A stretch of 64,000 nucleotides of DNA from Panorpa germanica. Its lineage: Eukaryota > Arthropoda > Insecta > Mecoptera > Panorpidae. Positions 41,001 to 50,818 of this stretch are shown here, piece after piece. Each line of letters starts with the position of its first letter. Position 1 is the stretch's first letter. The position numbers and the translations under genes were made by a program. The notes under the pieces are model-generated. The model was not told the DNA's origin and made no database searches. It was given only the letters and a program-made list of their open reading frames with translations. The stretch covers positions 558,001 to 622,000 of the forward strand of contig OY783216.1 of NCBI GenBank assembly GCA_963678705.1, written 5' to 3'.

Positions 41001-42947
41001 ATTCAACGGTTCTGTATCAGCTTGAGTTTTTAGTTCTTCCATATCTTCCAAATCAGATATGGATGTTAATTCTCTTTCAATTTCCAGTTCCATTAATGAA
41101 ATGTTTATTAACTTTTCGTTCATTGATTCTGTTACAGCATGAGAATCTTTTAGTTTCTCGGATGGTTCGGGTATCACTTCACGTAGCGAATCTACATCTG
41201 AAATCGTACTTTTTGGTGTTGGCAATGTACTATCTGCTGCTACCGTTTCTGTCGTCGTCGGTAAAACCTCCATGGAAGATTCAACTTGTTCAAATGAAGG
41301 AAAACTTTTACTAAATATACTTTTGTAAGTCTCTGTTGTTGCTAAAGACACAGGTATTGATTCTACTAAATTTGTTGTATTTTCATATGAGACATTTGAA
41401 GTATCAGTTTGCAACTGCGGAGTAACATTTTCCAATAATTCTTCATCTGAAATAACGTCATTATCTGTTGGCGATTTAGCAAGCATTTTAGTTACAGAAT
41501 TTAAAGTTGTAATCGATTGAATACTCTCATTAGTTATTTCATGTTTAGATTTGGCTAAGATTTCTTTAAAATTCTGAAGAAGATTTGTAGATTTTGCTGG
41601 CTCAATATCTCCTCTTGTGGGTGTACACGCTTCAGATCTTAAATCGAATGAGAATGTGGTTGAGTCATCGGATGTCAATATAATAACACTTGCATCTCTG
41701 GATTCCACGAACATATCGTCGTTGATATAAGTTGTAAATGGTGTATCTACGTCTTCTTCTAGATCATCCATTTCGGATGCAGGAGTCCCAATGGAATAAT
41801 CAACTAGATCCGACGGCCTAAAGTTTTCAGCAGCCATTGCATCTAACGCCATTGAATCTTCTGATGTGATTAGATTATCTTCAGTTGTAACAGAAGAAAC
41901 TTCTGAGCAAATTTCATGGATATCATGCAATGTTCTGCTTGTTTTTGTTGGAGTTCCAACCATATTGTTAACTGTTTTATCCACTATTCGTGATAAATCA
42001 TCTGTTAAATCAATTACGGCCGCTGTTGCAACGAACCCATTTGCTGGACTGTTATTTAGATGAGATGTAGCATCTCTTTCCACTTCTTTTCCCACCTGCT
42101 TTTGAGGTAGAACAGGAGTGATTGATTTTGATTTAGAAACCAGTAGAGTATTATTTTGAGAAGAATTATAGTTAGTAACACGATTACTTTCCTTCAAACC
42201 TTGCAGCGAACCACTAAATGAGCTCCTAGACTCAGATTGATCTGTCTCGTCCTCAGAATCTGTCTCGATTCGCGTAGAAACTTTAGAAAATCGAATTTCA
42301 TCGAATACAGAATATAGATCTTGATCAACCCCATATTCGTCATACAATCTACGAAAAGCTTGTGGTAATTTAAAGGGGTCATAATGGTCATTTTCAGATA
42401 AATTACTTTCGATTCCCGAGCTGCTATCTTCCAAACATTCAATGCTTTGCTTGTTATGAACTACAGGTTGAATACTCTCCGATATACTTGTACATTTGTC
42501 TTTAGACAATCTTCTAAAAGGATGTGATTTATCTTCTTCAGTATCCTCAACATCACTGTCAAGATCAATAATGTCATTTGCGTATATATTGTTTGTATGT
42601 TTAATTGTGTTATTTCTTTTCTTTTTACTTTTAACACTGTGTTTCTTTAATTTAGTGGATATAACTTTTTTGGATTGTAACGTTTTGTTTGATGGGGCTT
42701 CTTCGGCTGTTAAATCTATCGTGTTATCATCATCATCAATAACAATTGGACCTAACGGTAAGCCTATACTAGTCGGGGTATTTGAACTTGAACCGTTATT
42801 CTTTCTTCTAACGGTAGACGATGTTTGAAATGTATCTCTGCTATTGAAATTTAAAGTCCTGAACGTTGATGCTGAAGTTGATGTTGATAAAGTTGATGTA
42901 GAGAAGCAGGTTCTGTCGAAGGGGTCGACTACTGAATTCGTGAATAT
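20044..42947 (-). CDS. Giant disordered nuclear-type protein: 22-kb exon plus two terminal exons
   Basis: Not recognised. The exon 42947-20915 is open for 22,033 bases; the acceptor is ATTCCCAG and the donor CAG|GTAAGG. Reading through that donor would stop at 20895. Splicing to 20439-20398 (14 residues, starting DDHRKKERKP) and 20069-20044 (DFLRNQSR, TAA) keeps the frame. The protein begins IFTNSVVDPFDRT, with no initiator Met in the exon, so an upstream exon is required; the five exons ending at 48337 fit in phase. Visible features: SUMO-interaction-like motifs (IVIDDDD near 42735, VIDLTDD near 42005, VIILTSDD near 41675); very acidic Ser/Thr/Glu-rich first half; AT-hook KKRGRKPSKK near 34640; Lys-rich basic patches; a possibly folded stretch at 26300-27100; four tandem repeat blocks; Ser/Arg-rich C-terminus. 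No catalytic domain was seen. This suggests a nuclear, chromatin- or SUMO-linked scaffold, by inference only. The short frames on the opposite strand are shadows. Confidence 0.88.
20552..20852. mobile_element. Fold-back MITE, family 2, copy 1 (in penultimate intron of giant gene)
   Basis: The ends TTAGCTATATTTCGCATACA and GCAAAATATAGCTAA are inverted repeats, extending inwards through CAGCTGAAAGTTGGTA / TACCAACTTTCAGCT. It occupies most of the 474-base intron between 20914 and 20440. A second copy in opposite orientation is at 45990-46253. Confidence 0.8.
21990..24110 (-). repeat. In-frame Pro/Lys/Arg-rich tandem repeats (about 62-residue units)
   Basis: Within the giant exon, units of about 186 bases carry SPEIKLPLQKQLPPKRSPPT followed by RISPEMKSPLQMPLPQRKTPP. 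Three are nearly identical (period 186 at 22171, 22357 and 22543). They decay outwards into looser KR(T/S)PP-containing repeats up to about 24.1 kb. The product is a long basic, proline-rich segment, unlike the acidic N-terminal half. Confidence 0.85.
24280..24420 (-). repeat. Short acidic/Lys octapeptide-type repeats
   Basis: The coding sequence yields about six units like DIQTKEDD, DGVQTKQED and NILTKGE, 7-9 residues each. They lie within the giant exon just before (N-terminal to) the Pro/Lys block. Confidence 0.75.
25690..26100 (-). repeat. In-frame 22-residue Asn/Gln-rich tandem repeats
   Basis: Units of 66 bases encode versions of NVCNDQNQIPLPVGIAASSSYI. About six are close copies, with looser units on both sides (roughly 25450-26280). 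This is a Q/N-rich, prion-like low-complexity segment of the giant protein. Confidence 0.85.
27500..28890 (-). repeat. In-frame 81-residue tandem repeats
   Basis: Six units with a period near 243 bases share AEPSDLANVNKLQYAIT, VENQEVASHSGVST and SEKPMESDNEKKINSTV. Anchor positions on the + strand are near 27603, 27846, 28083, 28326, 28569 and 28746; the last interval is 177, a shortened unit. The copies are very similar at the DNA level, which points to recent expansion or gene conversion. Confidence 0.9.
37430..39270 (-). repeat. In-frame 47-residue acidic tandem repeats
   Basis: The core at about 38240-39090 has six nearly identical 141-base units. An anchor coding for EYPSMESELVI recurs near 38285, 38426, 38567, 38708, 38849 and 38990. 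Each unit carries LEAEAIDSKAADSVLSSEQE and INEIIPQE. Diverged units extend the array on both sides, about 13-14 in all. This is a strongly acidic part of the giant protein. Confidence 0.9.
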
Positions 42948-44215
42948 CTGGGAATAATTATTAAACTATTTACTTTCAAAAAAAGTGTACCATTTATTCA
43001 AGATTAATTAATGATTTTCAAATACCTTCGTCTTTAAATGACTTACTTATTAAATTTAAATTAAGAGATTTTCAATTTCTTTTTTAATTTAATAATTAAT
43101 TGATATTTACTTTATATTTTCAAACGCAAACGACAAAAATGGTACGATTTTGAAACAGTGATCTGAGATTTGAACACAGAAGTATCGTAGTTAACTGTTG
43201 AATGTTGGATACAGCAACAAATTCATGCGCGATATTTACCATATTTAAATAACTGCTCAAATATAAGAAAAATGATATTGACGAAAGTTAAAAAATAGAA
43301 AAAATAAATGATTGTATATTTATTTCCTGGTAATGTTGATTGTTGACTTGTTGATTGTTGATAAGTTGCGGAAGATTCTTCTTTTTACCTAGATATGAAT
43401 TCTACAAAAAAATACAATACTAGAACATTTCATTTTGGAAATCATGTGAATATTTTATTTCAAAATATGAATTTTGCAAAATAACGTAATAAAAACAAAG
43501 CTTTCAAAAATGATTTGTTCTAATATTGTTTATAAAGTTTCCTTGAAGCATTAAGGAGTATTTTAAATAAAAGTGCACACGTAATAAAGTAAAATTTATA
43601 CACATTTTGTTATTATAAGTAATATCTGAAACACAATAAATACATTTCACAATCACATTTTATTGAATGTGTAATGAATCAAAACAATACATAAAAACAT
43701 ATAAAAAAAAAACACAAATGAAATCTGTAAAAACAGTTTATTATTTTATTTTGCACACGGCACTATATTTTTCAATTTCTCGGGTGGTACGTTTAGCAAT
43801 ATTTAATTGCTAAGCCACAGTAATATTACTGTTTATATTATTTATCAGCATAATTAAATAAATACATAACAAGTAGTAACAAATTTTCTCCACAGCACGC
43901 ACGGCGCAAGTAATTAATAACTTATCAAAATAATGTGACTCACCTCAGACTGATGATTCAGAAAACGAAATTTTATCTTTTTCTTATTACAAATTTTTAA
44001 ATTTATAAAAATTTGTCGCTGTGATAAAGAAAACAATCAAAATGTATAAACTGCGTACAATGTTAAACAAAATTAGGAAAAACATTTTCATCGGGAATAT
44101 GCGAATTTTGGATCATCATACAAATTTTTTCAAATTCAAAGACATTTATTAATTTTCCTGTTTGTTGCTTTATAATTGTTTTATTGTATATTGAGTTACT
44201 TTCTTCATGTAGTCG

Positions 44216-44420
44216 TGGTGTTCTGCTGTAGTCATAAGGTAAGTCGTGTGCTAGTTTTAAACATTTGTTTTATGTAGTCTGCAGTTTCTTTTTGTTGGTG
44301 TTTGCATGTGTTTCCCCAGATTAGCGCCGCCTATGTTAATGTCGGTTTGATGGTTGTATGGTATATTAATTTCTTGTTGGTTGTGTTTAGTCCGCTATTT
44401 TCCTTTAGGAGTCCGTATCG
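44216..44420 (-). pseudogene. Jockey/RT-type LINE reverse transcriptase fragment
   Basis: Translated on the minus strand this gives LLKENSGLNTTNKKLIYHTT, then IKPTLT, a stop where Tyr is expected, then AALIWGNTC. This is the usual thumb region just after the polymerase core of non-LTR retrotransposon reverse transcriptases (NKKLIY...IKP...TYA..IWG). Two in-frame stops make it dead. Confidence 0.7.
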
Positions 44421-44747
44421 TCATCACACAAAAGAATCAAACCTGTATTTATCGGCCCCATCCTTATAATAAAGGTGTAATCAGTTTTCTTGTTTATCTT
44501 CTAAAAAATACAGCTTCCACACAAATTTTGTTTGGTACAGATTACGCTTATGACACCCCGACTATTTGTTTAAGTTTAAATTTGATGCGAAAAACACTAA
44601 AGTGGAAGAATATTTTTATTTCTTCGATTATATAATACAGGTAATAAATCGAAAGACCAGACTAACTCTTCAGATGGGTCGTTGTGAGCTTGAAGTGACA
44701 AAATTAATGACGTCATTAGTGACGTTTTGGCCATGATCACAACGACT

Positions 44748-45486
44748 AGGAATGGCGATTCTTCCTAAAAAAGATCAATTTTTTAATCTAGTCGAAGCGA
44801 AGTCTAAAAAATCGATTCAAAAAAAAAAAACGACGATCGATATCTCAAAACTCGACTTTTCGATTCTTTTTGAGTTTTTATATAAAAAAAAGACACTAAC
44901 CCAAAAGAAAAACGATCTTTTAAATTTGAAAAAAAATACAAGCCTTTCTTATAATTAAAAAATAAGTGAAGAATGATTTTTGGTTAATCAATAAAATCAT
45001 GTACGTTATTTATTACAGAATAAAATAATTATAATTCCCAATAATTCATGACCAAGCTTATAATAAATAATGAAAATAATTGTATAGTTGCATTCTTATA
45101 AAAAAAATTTCGATTTTCGAGTGCTTGAGATCGATTCACAATCAAAAAATCTATTCTTCGATTAATCGATCTCAGATCGCCATCCCTAAGTCATCGACCC
45201 TGGTCGCCATGTGGATATTTTATTCTATAATAAATAGCGTACATGATTTTGTTGATTAATCAAAAATCACTCTTCACTTATTCTTTAATAATAAGAAAGG
45301 CTTGTATTTTTTTACAAATTTAAAAAATCATTTTTTTTTTTGGGTTGTGTCCTTTTTTTATATAAAAAATTAAAAAGGATTGAAAACCCGAGTTTTGAGA
45401 AATCGATCTTTTAGACTTCGATTTTTTTCTAAATCGATTCGAATCGATTAGAAAATCGATCTTTTTTAGGAAGAGTCGCCATCCCT
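44748..45486. mobile_element. Large fold-back element (about 740 bp)
   Basis: The arm starting AGGAATGGCGATTCTTCCTA (44748 to about 45010) is the imperfect inverse of about 45225-45486, which ends TTTAGGAAGAGTCGCCATCC. The match covers some 260 bases per arm, including the AAGCCTTTCTTAT / ATAAGAAAGGCTT and GTACATGATTTTG pairs. The centre has another partial terminus (CAGATCGCCATCCCTAA near 45173), suggesting two MITEs joined or rearranged. It is rich in ATCGATT motifs. The ORF inside is chance. Confidence 0.75.
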
Positions 45487-45828
45487 ATTACCACCGCGAC
45501 TGAACTTCACGACGTACAAAACAACATGTCCTCTGTTTTTGTGATTAATGAAAGCAGGAAAAATTCAAAACAAATCATAGAACGTAAAGAGCAAATGTTA
45601 AAAAGCTCTAGAACTTAAAAGAAAATAGATACATAGAAAAAAGGGAGAGAATAAGTGAAGAGGAAATAAGAGGAGGTAGACTAGAAAGTACAAAAGGAAA
45701 TACAAATATCTCCATACAACAGGAAGTACACAAGAAGAAATAGCAGAAAGTAAGGACTAAAGTATCTACAGGAAATATAAGATAGGAAATAAAGACAGAA
45801 ACAAGTATTAGGAAAGAAATGCAGATAA

Positions 45829-46482
45829 CAGGGTGGCCAAAAGAAAATGATTTCAAATTTCCCTGATGATTCCAGGTTTTCCAGTTACATTTTTCGTACT
45901 TTTCCCTGATATAGAAATTTTATTCGTATCATTTAAATATTTAAAATGTTGATTATTAACCCGGTCAAATTAAAAGATAAAATAAGTGATTAGCTATAAT
46001 TCGCATAGAGCTGAAAGTTGGTATAGACCTTGGGGACATTATTACAAATAAAATACTAAAAATCCTCACCGATCGCACATCTGCATAAAAAGTTATTCAA
46101 GGTCAAAGATCAATAAAAATGATTTTTCCGGTAAACGGTAAGTTTTATCATAAAAATAGATCAGACAAAAGTTGTAGATCATGAAATTATCTACAAAAAT
46201 TGTTCTCATATTTTCTTTTTCTAAGAATCTCCATTCCTGAGATATTGCGCTAAAATTTTTTTTCATTACCTACACGTTTTCTTTTTAAATTTTCTGATTC
46301 ATTTCATTTTGAATTTTAAATAAAATATAATATACTATATATGATATAGTTGCCGCAATCAAATTCACTGATATTTTTTTAAATTTCCTGAAATTCCCTG
46401 ATATTTATTGAAATTTCCTAAAGTTCCCTGATATTTCCACGTTGCATTAAATTCCCGGATTTCCAGGTCTGTGACCACCCTG
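45829..46482. mobile_element. hAT-like MITE with CAGGGTGG termini, split by a second element
   Basis: The left end CAGGGTGGCC and the right end GTGACCACCCTG are inverted repeats. Both flanks carry the same TTTCCCTGAT...CCAGG subrepeats. The family 2 MITE at 45990-46253 sits in the middle. Non-coding. Confidence 0.65.
45990..46253. mobile_element. Fold-back MITE, family 2, copy 2 (nested)
   Basis: Reverse-complement copy of 20552-20852. The left end TTAGCTATAATTCGCATAGA and inner GCTGAAAGTTGGTATA are recognisable, and the order of the inner blocks is inverted relative to copy 1. The right inverted end is degraded. It lies inside the CAGGGTGG element. Confidence 0.75.
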
Positions 46483-47838
46483 GATAATGACAAAGCGTAA
46501 AAACGAAAGCTGCATTAGAGAGAAATTATAAAGCTACGTTGTTAAAGGCAAAAAAATAAAAGAATAAAAAATAAGAATAAAAAATAAGAATAAAAAATAA
46601 AATAAGCATAATACGAAAAATAAGAATAATACGAAAAACAAAATTGAACGAAAAACGAAATATTGGATATCACGAAAAACAGAGAAAAAGGACTTACGAT
46701 TAACAATTACATGTCAATTTCTTTCTTAATTGTAAAAGCTAAATAAGAGTACAGTTCGAGATAATTTGCTAACTACTGAAAACTACATTTTCAAAATGTT
46801 TTAGAATACACAGATTTATTTTTGCTAATAACTTTTTTACTGTAGTTTACAATAAATTTATTATAAAAAACTCTTTACAAAATTTTTGTTGAAGATGAAC
46901 TTTTGAAGATAAAAAGGAACGACTGATTCCGCTGATAAAACAACTTAATCAATAAAAAGTATAATTTTATAGAATTTAAAAGTAATGGAGCAATCCAATT
47001 ATAAAAGTATCTAATATAAAATTGATATTGATTGAAAATTGATCGCATAAAACTTTACTTATGAAGGTGAAACAATACTTGACCATTTTTGATTCGCGAA
47101 ATATAGATGGCGATACTATACAGCAGGTTAAATATTATCAAAAACCACGTTTTTTATGTTTAATTACGTTTTATGTAAGTAACTATAAACGCAAATCTAA
47201 ATTTATAGCTGCAATTAGTTAGATGAATAACGTATATACACTTTAAGCTTTCTTCCACTGACTTTTAATGAGTTGGAACCGCAAAAATAAGTTTTGAAAA
47301 TGAATATTGCTATTGTTTCTAGTTAAATTCCAATTTTTATATGACTGGTAACATTTCTAAGGGTTTGTCATAAATAAAGGTTATAACATTTATGACAATC
47401 TAATAACTTTTAGAGCCGTTTTCCTAATTCTCAATTCAATCACATTCTTCGTTAAGAGTAAGTGTGGTCGGCTTTGACAACACTAGAATTAAAACTCATT
47501 TTCTAGGTTCAACTTTAATTATAACATAACTGAAGTCTAAAGACACTTAAAAACACGACCCTCTGTAGATATTTTACGTTGATTTTGTATTGATTACACC
47601 AGAATAAAATCATACTATAAACTGCGCACATAGTATGTATGTGCTATTTACAACCTTAAATACGTACAATAATAAAATAAATATTTGTAATTTTGATAAT
47701 GTTTACGAATTTGCTAATTTGTAGATACTAGATATATACTAAATAATTAGAACGGTATTAGTTATACAATACATATATCGTAATTATTTGTTTACAGTTA
47801 GATATTCAATAATTTTAACATTTATTAATATATATATA

Positions 47839-48143
47839 CAACGTGTCTCAAAATTCAACGATAAACGGGCACCAGAGGATGGACCTGCTCTTAACTACTC
47901 GAGAAAAAAAAGTATCTCATTTTTGTTTTGAAGTTACAAAAAAAATTAAAATCTTTCGAAAATTCTAGTTAAAAACATCATCATGAAAGTAGTGTCAATT
48001 TTCGAAAGATTTTAATTTCTTTTGTAACTTCAAAATGAGATAACATGAGACTTGTAAAATGAGATACTTTTTTTTTTCTTGAGTAGTTATGACCAGGTCC
48101 ACCCTCTGGTGCCCGCTTATCGTTGAATTTTGGGACACTTTGT
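47839..48143. mobile_element. Fold-back MITE (about 305 bp)
   Basis: The left half CAACGTGTCTCAAAATTCAA ... GGGCACCAGAGG is the near-inverse of the right half CCTCTGGTGCCC ... TTGAATTTTGGGACACTTTG. Further inner pairs are TTTGAAGTTACAAAA / TTTTGTAACTTCAAA and CTTTCGAAAATT / AATTTTCGAAAG. The entire element folds into one hairpin. Non-coding. Confidence 0.85.
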
Positions 48144-48294
48144 ATATACAATACATATATATTTTATATTTAAAATATAATTATCTATACTATTATTAAT
48201 TTAATTTAATAACTACTAGTGTTTTTGAAAGATCAATATTAATATAATATTTACTAACTAATGCTTCAAGTTAACTCTAGCTACTTTCTAATAA

Positions 48295-50818
48295 CTAGAC
48301 ATGCCCCAAACACCATATGACTTCAAAAAGACTTACCAAATTCTCGTAGTCTGTATCATCCTCCGTAAAAGAACACATCTTGTCGTAATTAACTTCACCA
48401 AAACCATTTTTAAGACACACAAAATAGTCAACACAAGCTTTATCCACATTAAATTTATGTAACATATAAAACAGCGTTATATTTTTACTATTTCTTGGGC
48501 ACGAAGGTAATATGTAACTTATTTTACTATTTAAATTATTAAGTTTATTTAATTTACACAATAATTCTGGATATTCTATATTTTTCACAGCTAACTCATT
48601 TATATGTTTACGTTCTGAAATTAATTTAAAAAGTTTTTTCCATAATTTATACGCCAGAATATATCTAATGTAATCCACCTCATTTGTTATACTTGGTCTA
48701 TCAGTTTTAAGAAGAATGTTTCTGAAAATAAAACAAATATTATTACAACATTTTAATAATAATATTTCATTTATTTATTTGTATTATAAAATATTTAATT
48801 TATTTTAGGGCTCTTACACTAGAACCTGTTACTTGCGACCTCAGATAGTTTTAGCCGACAATAGTCGCATTAACACACTATCATGAGAGGAATTTCTACT
48901 TTAATGTTTATCAATACATAATATGGTTCTTACGTATGTAGATCAAAATATCGCATTACGTTCTGCTCGCCGTCGTATCCGAACTTACTTGGAAACAAAC
49001 AACTTCCTACATAACGTGAGTGTTCATTCTTCTGTTTAGATGAAATCTTTGAGATGGGAAAACGATACAAATAGTTTTATTACCCACAGTACAGTAGTAT
49101 ATTGATAAACATTAAAGTACAAGATACATCCGTCATAAAGTGTGTTAATGCTACAACAAACAGCTAAAATACACTCATCGTCGCAAGTAATATTTTCCAG
49201 TGTGAGAGGCAGTATAAATATTCGCTAAGGTTTCCATTCTAATCCCTAAAATAAATATTCCAAATATACTTCAATAAATAAGACATATTTACGTACTCAA
49301 AAATGAGGTTAAACACAGTCTTGAACTCCTTTTTAATAAGTCGACACTTCATTAGAAGAAACAGTTTTTGATCTAGTTTGTTATGAAGAACTGTGCCATA
49401 AAAAGTATGAAGTCTTGAAGATACTTCGTACGCATCCTTAAGAGACATTGTGTCTGTATTATGATTATTACGAACATACCAACAGCGGGCTTCAGCGTCA
49501 GTGTACATGGCTAAGAGGTCCGTCATTTTTTCTAGATAGGTGGAGTTATCCAAAATCTAGAACAAATAATAGTATTAAAATCTATAGACGTAGGTCTCGT
49601 AAAAGAAACTAGCTATACTGAAGATTTAAAAAAACAATACGAAGCTGCTGTGAAAGGAAACAGATACTGGGAAAAGAGTGAGGAAAGAAAGTGTAGAATG
49701 TGTGGAACGGAGGACGAAACACTGGAGCACATTAAGTTTGAGTGTAAGGAAAAAGTAGCAAGCGAAAGGAATATTGGCCAGCTATTAAAGGGAGGCAGTG
49801 AAGGAAAGAGGTGGATGGCGGAAATAGTAAGAAGGAAAGGAAAAACAGGAGAATAAATAAGATGGTGGAGAATAATAGAGAGGGTCAAAAGAAGAAGAAG
49901 CAGAAAGCACTTTTGGAAGTAGTAAAAGTCGAGAAGATTTTAAGTTTATTTTAAGTTTAGTTTTAAGTTTAGAATGTATATAGGAATGAAATGTATTAGA
50001 AATATAATACTGTAGATTGTAAAGCCGAAAGGCATACAAAATTAATATATAAATAATAAATACGAAGCTGTTGTGTTAAATGATTAAATAGTAATAATCA
50101 ATTATCTTCTTGTGGAAATCTTTGTAGATTAGGTTTAAGATTTGTTTCACTATTTAAAGTGGAGGTAGCTTATGAAATAAAAAATTACCTCGCCCAGTCC
50201 TCTATAGTACATATAAAAAGTCATTATAGCATCTGGCAAACATTTTTTCAAACCCTTCGCACCTAATTTCTTTAATAGTGGATTCCTAAAATTAACAAAC
50301 AATTATTTATGAATCTTGCAGAATTATTTATAAACAATATAAATAAAAATATAAAACAATTACTTAGTAAACTCTTCCATCATATTAATTAAGGATGTGC
50401 TATTTTCATGTGAAAAGCCATTACACATTCGCAGTCTGTAGGATAGTTCCGTAGAATCTAAAAGAAAAATAATCATAAATGTACAACTAATTACACTTTT
50501 CTTTAAATAGCTTCTAATTTAATTTACATTTACAACAAAATCAAAACAACATTTTCTAAACGCAAATCTGCATTTTTACAGATTCTAAATTTATTTGCTA
50601 CATTACAGTTTATTTACTTATACCTTATATTAAATTACTGGTAAAATATTTTATTACATGTTTTTATTAGGTAGCTATGATGACAATCTTAACTCAATTC
50701 CAAAAGTATTTTTGTAATTTAACATACCAATATCTTCTTCGGTGTCCCGCAACCTCTGGTTCGAACCAGTACTTTCCTGCCACTGAGGTCTCGACATTAT
50801 TATTGTATCTTTCGTCAT
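48295..50818 (-). CDS. Helical N-terminal domain exons, probably 5' part of the giant gene
   Basis: Five exons: 50818-50728, 50457-50364, 50285-50189, 49556-49297 and 48721-48337, with GT...AG borders and matching phases (1, 2, 0, 2, 0). They give 309 residues. The first codon used is ATG at 50818; a splice acceptor (TGTTTTCAG) lies three bases upstream, so a 5' UTR exon or further coding exon should exist. The sequence is helix-rich with many Leu, Lys and Tyr (e.g. KKLGAKGLKKCLPDAIMTFY, YVRNNHN, EVDYIRYILAYKLWKKLF) and has no motif I recognise. The last exon can end at the strong donor TTG|GTAAGT in phase 0, which joins exactly to the giant exon at 42947, or read on for 13 residues to a TAG at 48295, giving a separate 322-residue protein. 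I favour the joined gene. Introns 3 and 4 hold a LINE tail and a MITE. Confidence 0.75.
48808..49210. mobile_element. MITE with about 30-base inverted ends, in an intron
   Basis: The left GGCTCTTACACTAGAACCTG ... TACTTGCGAC and the right GTCGCAAGTA ... CCAGTGTGAGAGGC are imperfect inverses. Inner sequences also pair (TTTAATGTTTATCAATA / ATTGATAAACATTAAAG). It lies between the exons ending 49297 and starting 48721. Confidence 0.75.
49653..50058 (+). mobile_element. 5'-truncated LINE tail with target-site duplication
   Basis: A frame from 49650 encodes CRMCGTEDETLEHIKFEC, the CxxC...H...C knuckle found near the C-terminus of many non-LTR retrotransposon ORF2 proteins; the stop is at 49856, followed by a 3' UTR ending in a simple AATA-type tail. 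Flanking copies of AATACGAAGCTGCTGTG (49636-49652) and AATACGAAGCTGTTGTG (50059-50075) differ at one base and form a 17-base duplication. The insert lies on the strand opposite the host gene, within its third intron. Confidence 0.8.

Larger units (their letters stand above)
42948..48336 (-). other. Probable 5.4-kb intron of the giant gene, packed with transposon fragments
   Basis: It lies between the donor TTG|GTAAGT (exon ending 48337) and the acceptor ATTCCCAG (exon starting 42947), both phase 0. It contains a LINE fragment, a large fold-back element, a hAT-like element with a family 2 MITE inside it, and a second fold-back element (each listed). No further exon was recognised. If the two parts are separate genes, this is intergenic. 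Confidence 0.5.

Noticed and set aside
21766..42063. About twenty plus-strand frames of 60-150 codons (e.g. 32857-33312, 33751-34095, 21766-22134)
   Set aside because: All lie antisense to the giant exon, are Ser/Phe/Leu-rich mirror readings of its Glu/Lys/Ser codons, and have no independent signals.
45608..45856. Minus-strand hydrophobic 82-codon frame
   Set aside because: It lies in purine-rich plus-strand DNA between transposon fragments; the composition alone makes Phe/Leu/Ser/Ile.
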